In this document: positions 58,406-64,000 of the stretch, piece by piece | How positions within the stretch are numbered: the stretch's first letter is position 1 | How the letters are laid out: each line of letters opens with the position of its first letter | From: Hypholoma sublateritium FD-334 SS-4 | Lineage: Eukaryota; Basidiomycota; Agaricomycetes; Agaricales; Strophariaceae | Length of the DNA stretch: 64,000 nucleotides | Direction: 5' to 3' | Assembly (NCBI GenBank): GCA_000827495.1 | Contig: KN817525.1 | Span: 168,516-232,515 of the forward strand | Notes under the pieces: model-generated | What the model was told of the DNA's origin: nothing | Database searches by the model: none | The model's input: the letters and a program-made list of their open reading frames with translations, nothing else | Program-made: the position numbers and the translations under genes

Positions 58406-58876
58406 TATGGCGGTCCGATAGTGGAAGTATTCCGCGTAAGTTCAAAATCACCCGCAAAAGTTTCGAGATCAATTCAGTGTTCCCGAAAATAATTGTGACA
58501 TCCCCGTACATTATNTTGACTANCCCGTAAGATATAAACACTCCCCGTAAATCTAAAGTACTCCCCGTAAAAACTGAACAAGTCCCCGGAATACTTCAGC
58601 AGTCCCCTGAAAAACTTAGACACAATTTAGCCTGCCCCGCACAGTTTCCCACTTCCCCGAGATTTATTAAACACCCCCGTAAACACTACCAACTTCCCCG
58701 GAAATATGAAGTCACTCCCCCGGAAAGACTGAGATATAAGGTTTACACTTAGGCCGAGGTGCCGTGCTTAGGTAAATGATCCGTCGGCATGCCTCCGGCT
58801 CTGCAAGCTGACTTCAAAATATACTTCCCACCACTCTAAGGCAGCGCCTGGAACGCGCTTCGCTCTTCACGTCTCT
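58406..58876 (+). repeat. Terminal inverted repeat, left arm, with 14-unit CCCCG array
   Basis: The outer part (58431-58724) holds 14 copies of a motif like TCCCCGTAAA or TCCCCGGAAA, all in one orientation. The C of the CG lies at 58435, 453, 484, 505, 526, 546, 566, 587, 607 (CTG variant), 638, 658, 678, 699 and 721. The inner part (58740-58876) is a unique stretch (AGGCCGAGGTGCCGTGC, GGCATGCCTCCGGC) that loses similarity to the right arm toward its inner end. Confidence 0.9.
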
Positions 58877-60365
58877 GTACTGTTGCCTGTTTTAAAAATA
58901 CAGTAAGATAACAAGCACCACACTAGTCTGATCATGAGATCCTCCTGCCTGAGGCTGCCTCGCGTTGCTGCCGAGACCTATTTCAGTTCTTTTTGCACAG
59001 TTACCATCCGCTCCGGATGGAGACCCGGTGACGACGCATCGGCGCCTGGTATAGCAGTTACAGAATCTAATAAACGGCTGTAGATATGAGGTACGTACCG
59101 ACGGCTGTGAGCGCACATGCGCTATCACATGGCTAATAATAATACTATCACCACGCTCCAAGTCAGCAATGAGCATTGAGCGCCATGGTCAAGCAGAGGC
59201 TGTCGCATATGCAAGGACTTCAATCCCCAGAATTCTCGCATGCACGGGCGTTTTCCACACACCACACAGCTCTCTGTAGGTCTCTGTCTCTGTTTCACCG
59301 CTCAATAGCTCTGACTACGCGTGCGTGGGCGTACAGAAGTTTTAAAGTGCGGCAAGTGCGTTGGAACTTGATGCGTATGTGGGCGAACTTGTGCCGAGCG
59401 CACAACTTGAACTATCAGCACCTTTTGGCTGATGGCGCTTATTTATACGCTGACTCTGCACTCCACCGGTGCTAGATGCCACAGGCGCTCGTTGCACAGC
59501 GCCAGGGAAAGCGGCGCATCTGCAGGTCGGAACGAACGGTCCGGCGGCCCGGGATATGCGCACGGCGTGTCTCTGCACTTGGAAGAGTGTCGGCGGGCTC
59601 TGCACAGCACGGGTCCTTGTGGATTGAGCGAGGACGCACAGCGTCTGTGAGTGCGCGCGAGGTGATGACGCGGAGGCTGTGTGAGAAATGTAAGAGTGCG
59701 TGCTGTGGTGACGGCGCATGTCCACTGCACTGGGCGCCGTGTACGTGAAGCAGAGCGTGGGACGGGCGAAGCTATTGCATTTGAGCACCGTACCTCATTA
59801 ATGATATCGGAGCCGAAAACGGCGACAAGACTCAAAGGGNGCCCNCAGCGAAATGTTCGGCGNGCCAGGGGAACGCAGTGCAGCAGAAGCGCCGCACGCG
59901 TCCTACGNATGCGCACCAACACATACGTGGTCAGATATCTCAANCNGTGCATCGGNGAGTTACAAATGAATAGGATAGTGTCCTTTTTTAAGACGNGTNT
60001 GCACATAATAATGCCAGNGGCCGGAGTNCTTTCNCTTGCGGCGAGCAGCGCGACCACGGCGCGACCACGGCGCTTGTTGCATGCGCAGCAGCATTTAGTG
60101 TAGTGATAAGCATTGGATAAGCACTGTGAACCATGTGATACCATACGTTCTCTCAAAAATATCTCGCCTGGAACGGGTCGCTCGTAATTCAGAGCTGCCA
60201 CACCTGGCGGCATTGCGTCTTTGCCACAGGGTCACCCTGTGGGCAAATGGGATTGAAGTGTGCTTGTGAGATTATTGGGTGCACGAGCAGCAATGAGCTG
60301 ACATGCATATACCAAGAGCATATTTAATATGGTTTACGATAATTTTTAGGTAAAAAAAAGGAGCC

Positions 60366-60828
60366 CAGAAACGTGGAGAACGAGGCACGCTCCGAGGCGC
60401 ACTCCGGCATGGCCTTACAGTGGTGGGAAGTATATTTTGAAGTCAGCTTGCAGAGCCGGAGGCATGCCGACGGATCATTTACCTAAGCACGGCACCTCGG
60501 CCTGAGTGTAAACCTTATATCTCAGTCTTTCCGGGGGAGTGACTTCATATTTCCGGGGAAGTTTGGAGTGTCTACGGGGGCGCTTAATAAATCTCGGGGA
60601 AATGGGAAACTCTACGGGGCAGGCTAAATTGTGTCTAAGTTTTTCAGGGGACTGCTGAAATATTCCGGGGACTTGTTCAGTTTTTACGGGGAGTGTTTAA
60701 ATCCTACGGGCAAGTCGCCATAATGTACGGGGATGTCACAATTATTTTCGGGAACGTTAAATTGACTTTGAAACTTTTGCGGGTGAATTTGAACTTACGC
60801 GGAATACTTCCACTATCGGACCGCCATA
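60366..60828 (-). repeat. Terminal inverted repeat, right arm, with 13-unit CCCCG array
   Basis: Reverse-complement partner of the left arm. CGGGG motif positions are 60532, 554, 575, 595, 615, 646, 666, 687, 707, 728, 749, 780 and 798. The spacing series is the mirror of the left arm apart from one missing 20-bp unit. Substitutions between arms lie mostly between motifs. Confidence 0.9.
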
Positions 60829-61185
60829 AATGCGGCTTTCGCCCGACATACTTGAAGATGAGTACCTCCTGACTAGAGAAATATGTTGCACCGGCGGCCG
60901 CTCAAATAATAGCCACCAGGTTCTTATAACTTCCAGGATGTACACGTTCGTTTAAAGCATTTGAGACAACCATGTCGAGTGATTGCTTGCACGACGAGCT
61001 TGCGACGAGCGCATGTAAGCTGTCCGGGAAAGGGGGCACGCGACCTCCGGGATCAAAAAATGAAAACCAAAACAAAGTAAATGGTCCCGAATCCTGATCC
61101 TCAACGATCAGTATAAGTAACTGTCACCTGTCACCTTTCACCCCAGTGTCTACAAGGAAATTCAAACCATGATAAAGGGCAAATA
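60829..61185. other. Intergenic sequence downstream of the augmin-like gene
   Basis: About 360 bp between the right end of the inverted-repeat element and the stop of the coiled-coil gene. Nothing recognised. Confidence 0.5.
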
Positions 61186-63410
61186 TTATCTATGATCGTC
61201 TCCCCATTTTTCGATGAATGCCTCCAGGCGACCGACGTTATCTTCGTCGTAAAAAGTATTCAGAACCTCTTCCTCGACCGACTTGGCCAGGTTTTGCAAT
61301 GAGGCTGCCTTTTCCCGCACCTGACCTTCTACTTCGCGGACATGCAAAGGGAATGCAAAGGGCGGCGATGAATTGAGCGGAGCGTTCGCATAGATCTGAG
61401 ACAACAAGATAGGATGTATAGGCCTAGTTTTCTCGTCAATATCATGCTCACAAATGGAATGGAATGCCGATACCTAGAATGCTGTTGAAGAATATCAGCA
61501 GACCAGGTTCTTTCAGACGCTTCCACACGTGTAGAACGTGCTTTCAATGCGTGCAGTTCCGATACGATGTCTTCCGGAGTGAATAGCGGCAGGGGGGCTG
61601 CAGAGGGGCGGGAATATACCTGGATGTCAGCGTATTTTTCAAGTTGGCGTCCATAACGAATTACATACATTTGCATTCGTTCAATGTTTCCTTTATCTGA
61701 TTCACCATTTCTACGGAGTTGGCTCGGACGGTGACACTTTGACTTTCCTTGCGTTCTGGACTCCCTGAAGAGATGTCCCCCAGCTCTTCTGCGAAGGCTT
61801 CCAAAATTGCTTCTGCTTCTTGGACGCAATGGGCGACGTGTGCAAGAGCCGTATGTACACGCTCAAGTGGTACCAAAACTGAATCGAGGGTCGTTAAAGC
61901 CTGTATCGGAATACTTAGTAGATATATTGTAGCATTTGATAACAACTAAGAGGGCAAATATTACCTTTTCGAGCGTGTCGCTATGCAGTCGCAGAATGAC
62001 AGCTTGATCCATCATCCAGGCGCCGCGTAAGAGTTGAGATACGGTCCCATGGTCCAATTGATTGTCTGTACGTTGTACATCTAAGAAGTTCCCCTCGTGA
62101 AGTTCAGATAACAGCATATCGAGCACGTTGGCTACCGATGTATGTCCTTTCTCTTGGCGAGTGGCTTCCTGCTCCAGAGTGTGGCAGATGTTTTCCAGCT
62201 CTTTAGTCACGTCCACGTCGAGTATTTCTATAGAATTCTTTCCAGGCCCTTGGGTGGACCTGGCTCGTTCCTTGTCGATCGCGGTTTGCATCCGACTAGC
62301 TTCCGAGTGTAGGTATGTGACATAGCTCAGTTCCTCTTCACGCAATAAATCAAGATTGGCTGCGCTGGCTTCGAGCGTGGCAATGAGAGCAGCAAGATTC
62401 GTCTTTGATTCCAGAAGCAGACTCCGACTTNCTTCCACGACGGAATCATCGTCTACAAGAAACAACCGTGTGACCGCAACGGTGGTAAAATGGCATATTT
62501 TTAATGACAAGTGAAATTGCAGAAGACATCTGATTTCTTACCTGGCTTNACNNCCTTCTCCACTTCGTCTACACCGTCAATTTCCGCCGGGCGAGTCCAA
62601 GGGCCCAGATCGTCAAGTAAACCTTNGGAGTTNGTTATTGCAGTGATGATGGCCGTGTCGGTCTAATTCCAAGATCAAATGATGTCCACATTAGATTTGA
62701 TTGTAGCTCACTGCTATAGAGAGCTCTGATAGTTTTTCCTCTGAGCTGCGGATCTTTGTATTCATATCGTGTATTGCTCTTTGGATTATCTTGATGGAAC
62801 CATTAAGCTTCTTTGATGACTCTCTAGGGGGCTAGTTATCAGGATCGCTGGTGAATGATGCAAATTGAATGGTATAGACTTCGTCTGTGATATCCTTGAT
62901 CGAAGAAAGTCCACCTCGCCTTGTACGTTTTTGATCTCGCGATTGATGAAATCTGCGTGCTTTCTACGACACATTCATTGTAATTCATGTAGCAGAAGAA
63001 TCGGGGCGGAGCCTACTCCATATGTGACGGTGGCATGTAGTTTTCCCGGCGCTCTAAACGATCTTGAGATTGCGCAATAGCCCCCAATAGCCTTTCATCG
63101 TTCAATCTGCAGCAACGTTCAGCGAATTGCATCTTCCGTACCCGTTAAGAAACTTCCGGACGCACATAGTAGCCTCGGCCACTTCGAGTGTAGAGTTTTT
63201 CATGGCTGCGTATGCACGCCTATTGCGATCATCACCCTCCTCAGCAGAGCCAGCAGTCATATTAATTTGGCTACTAATCCATCCCAGAAGAAGCCTTCCA
63301 GCCTCAAGATCGTTGAGCCATTCAATATCGCTTGCGTCCAGAGATGGGCCACCCAAGGACGATATAAATGCTATCGCCGCCTCGATATCAGAGTTCTGCG
63401 AAGAAGTCAT
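61186..63410 (-). CDS. Coiled-coil protein, possibly augmin subunit HAUS3-like
   Basis: The N-terminus (ATG 63410, or 63419) reads IEAAIAFISSLGGPSLDASD, IEWLNDLEAGRLLLGWISSQ. This resembles the start of HAUS3, where a short helical domain holds a (D/E)W(L/F)..........L.W motif. Long helical exons follow: ASRMQTAIDKERARS, VDVTKELENICHTLEQEATR, DNQLDHGTVSQLLRGAWMMD, ALTTLDSVLVPLERVHTALA, HVAHCVQEAEAILEAFAEEL. The end is FYDEDNVGRLEAFIEKWGDD...stop at 61186. The whole is predicted coiled coil with several short introns. If correct it would work in microtubule branching in the spindle. A generic coiled-coil protein is the alternative. Ambiguous bases at 62432, 62549-62553 and 62626-62633 lie in or beside exons. 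Confidence 0.5.
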
Positions 63411-63497
63411 ATAGACCAAGAGGTGGCTAGTAGTAGCAGTGTGATCAAGATATTTGTGGGGCGTGCGCCGGATAATTTACATGATGTAGACCGACGA

Positions 63498-63535
63498 CCG
63501 GTCTCTAGATGAGCAATACTCGATATAGAGACCGG
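63498..63535. promoter_or_regulatory. Perfect 10-bp inverted repeat upstream of the augmin-like gene
   Basis: CCGGTCTCTA at 63498-63507 and TAGAGACCGG at 63526-63535, separated by 18 bases, about 90-125 bp upstream of the likely start codon at 63410. It could be a regulator site or a chance hairpin. Confidence 0.35.
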
Positions 63536-63557
63536 ACTTTCTGAGTTTAATTCCATA

Positions 63558-63806
63558 TCATCGAGGGTGGAGGATGTTTTTCCACTTCACAGTGACCTCA
63601 TCTTTCAGAGTCTTGGTGCCAAAATGGTGAAGTACAGCGCCAGCGTAGACGGGGTCGAAGAGGATGGTAGGGGGCCACTCAGGAGTATTAGAAACTCGGA
63701 GTGAAGAACCCAAAGGGAGTGTCCTGTCGCCGAGAAGAAGTCGGTCAGCGTGATCAAGCAGGAAGAGATGTGCGGTGCACGCTTTCTCTTCCGAAGTGGA
63801 AATCAC
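63558..63806 (-). CDS. Unrecognised protein fragment
   Basis: An 82-codon frame with natural-looking composition: CTAHLFLLDHADRLLLGDRT, WPPTILFDPVYAGAVLHHFG, TKTLKDEVTVKWKNILHP-stop. The frame is closed by a stop shortly upstream of 63806 and by an immediate stop downstream. It is either a middle exon of an unseen gene or a truncated copy. I do not recognise the family with confidence. Confidence 0.35.
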   Translation of the reverse strand: MISTSEEKACTAHLFLLDHADRLLLGDRTLPLGSSLRVSNTPEWPPTILFDPVYAGAVLHHFGTKTLKDEVTVKWKNILHPR

Positions 63807-63899
63807 GCAGCATTAGCGCTTTTCCAGTTCCACCGAAGAGACAGGAATTTGTTGGACCCGCTGAAATGATAGGCGAAGGCAATGCCTATGATGTGCAAG

Positions 63900-64000
63900 C
63901 TACATGGCAGTAGATTGCTTCATCCAAGCATCAACTTTCTCCCGCGCACATCTCTGTTTCGTCGCCTCTGCCTTCTCCTCTGCCTCCCTAAAAGCCGCCT
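63900..64000 (-). CDS. C-terminal end of an unrecognised gene, running off the window
   Basis: The open minus-strand frame enters from the right edge and reads AFREAEEKAEATKQRCAREK, VDAWMKQSTAM-stop at 63900. It is a strongly charged helix. Only about 33 residues are in the window, so the product cannot be named. Confidence 0.4.
   Translation of the reverse strand, partial: AAFREAEEKAEATKQRCAREKVDAWMKQSTAM

Larger units (their letters stand above)
58406..60828. mobile_element. Non-autonomous DNA element with long (about 465 bp) terminal inverted repeats
   Basis: The two ends are inverted repeats of about 465-470 bp beginning TATGGCGGTCCGATAGTGGA. The flanks carry the same 6 bases, AATGCG, immediately outside both ends (58400-58405 and 60829-60834), consistent with a target-site duplication. 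The 1.5-kb interior (about 58877-60365) has only short frames without a recognisable transposase, so the element is probably mobilised in trans or dead. Scattered ambiguous bases at 58515-58523 and 59840-60030 suggest unresolved repeat copies or alleles. The superfamily cannot be assigned from sequence alone. It lies between the TLC gene promoter and the 3' end of the augmin-like gene. Confidence 0.85.

Noticed and set aside
59443..60213. 256-codon frame inside the inverted-repeat element as a possible transposase
   Set aside because: Contains several ambiguous bases, no acidic-triad context, zinc motif or helicase motif, and its composition matches the opposite-strand frames.
1..64000. tRNA or rRNA genes
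   Set aside because: By eye I found no cloverleaf with a GTTCRANNC-type box and no rRNA signature. A covariance-model scan would be needed to exclude tRNAs fully.

Overview
The window is nuclear DNA of a filamentous basidiomycete, most likely an Agaricomycete. The genes carry many short (about 35-70 bp) GT-AG introns and sit on both strands with short spacers. Several have fungal-specific architectures: a fused alpha-beta tryptophan synthase, an asparaginase with ankyrin repeats, a WOPR (Gti1/Pac2) regulator, a Csm1/Pcs1 monopolin subunit, and prenylated G-protein gamma subunits of basidiomycete type. A run of N (about 49.5-49.9 kb) and scattered single ambiguous bases show this is a draft assembly.

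Layout. 0-6.4 kb: the 3' end of a thioredoxin gene, two tandem G-protein gamma genes, an unrecognised coiled-coil gene and a seven-helix Pth11/rhodopsin-like membrane protein. 7.2-16.2 kb: a Doa1/Ufd3/PLAA ubiquitin adaptor, a GH30 glucanase-type enzyme and an F-box protein. 16.4-33.3 kb is dense housekeeping: monopolin Csm1/Pcs1, ankyrin-asparaginase, tryptophan synthase, eIF2B beta, mitochondrial GUF1/LepA, splicing factor Cwf18, a gene remnant, a Gti1/Pac2 regulator and Elongin A. 34.4-37.6 kb: a WDR26/Gid7-type LisH-CTLH-WD40 protein. 37.7-51.2 kb is a GC-rich, repeat-rich, gene-poor block with a single convincing gene, an Ecl1-like zinc-finger protein, and an 88-bp perfect inverted repeat around the assembly gap. 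51.2-58.2 kb: VPS54 (GARP complex), a metaxin/Sam37-like protein divergent from it, and a TLC-domain membrane protein. 58.4-60.8 kb: a non-autonomous inverted-repeat element. 61.2-64 kb: a coiled-coil protein resembling augmin subunit HAUS3, then two unrecognised fragments.

The most striking structure is inside the arms of the 58.4-60.8 kb element. Each arm holds 13-14 copies of a CCCCG(T/G)AA-like motif, all in one orientation, spaced 20-22 bp with two 31-bp steps. This is close to two or three turns of B-DNA, so the motifs should lie on one face of the helix. The two arms match step for step, except that one whole unit is missing from the right arm.

Gene models were spliced by eye from reading frames, splice sites and known family motifs. 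N-termini of the GH30, WDR26-like, GUF1 and unrecognised genes are the least certain parts.
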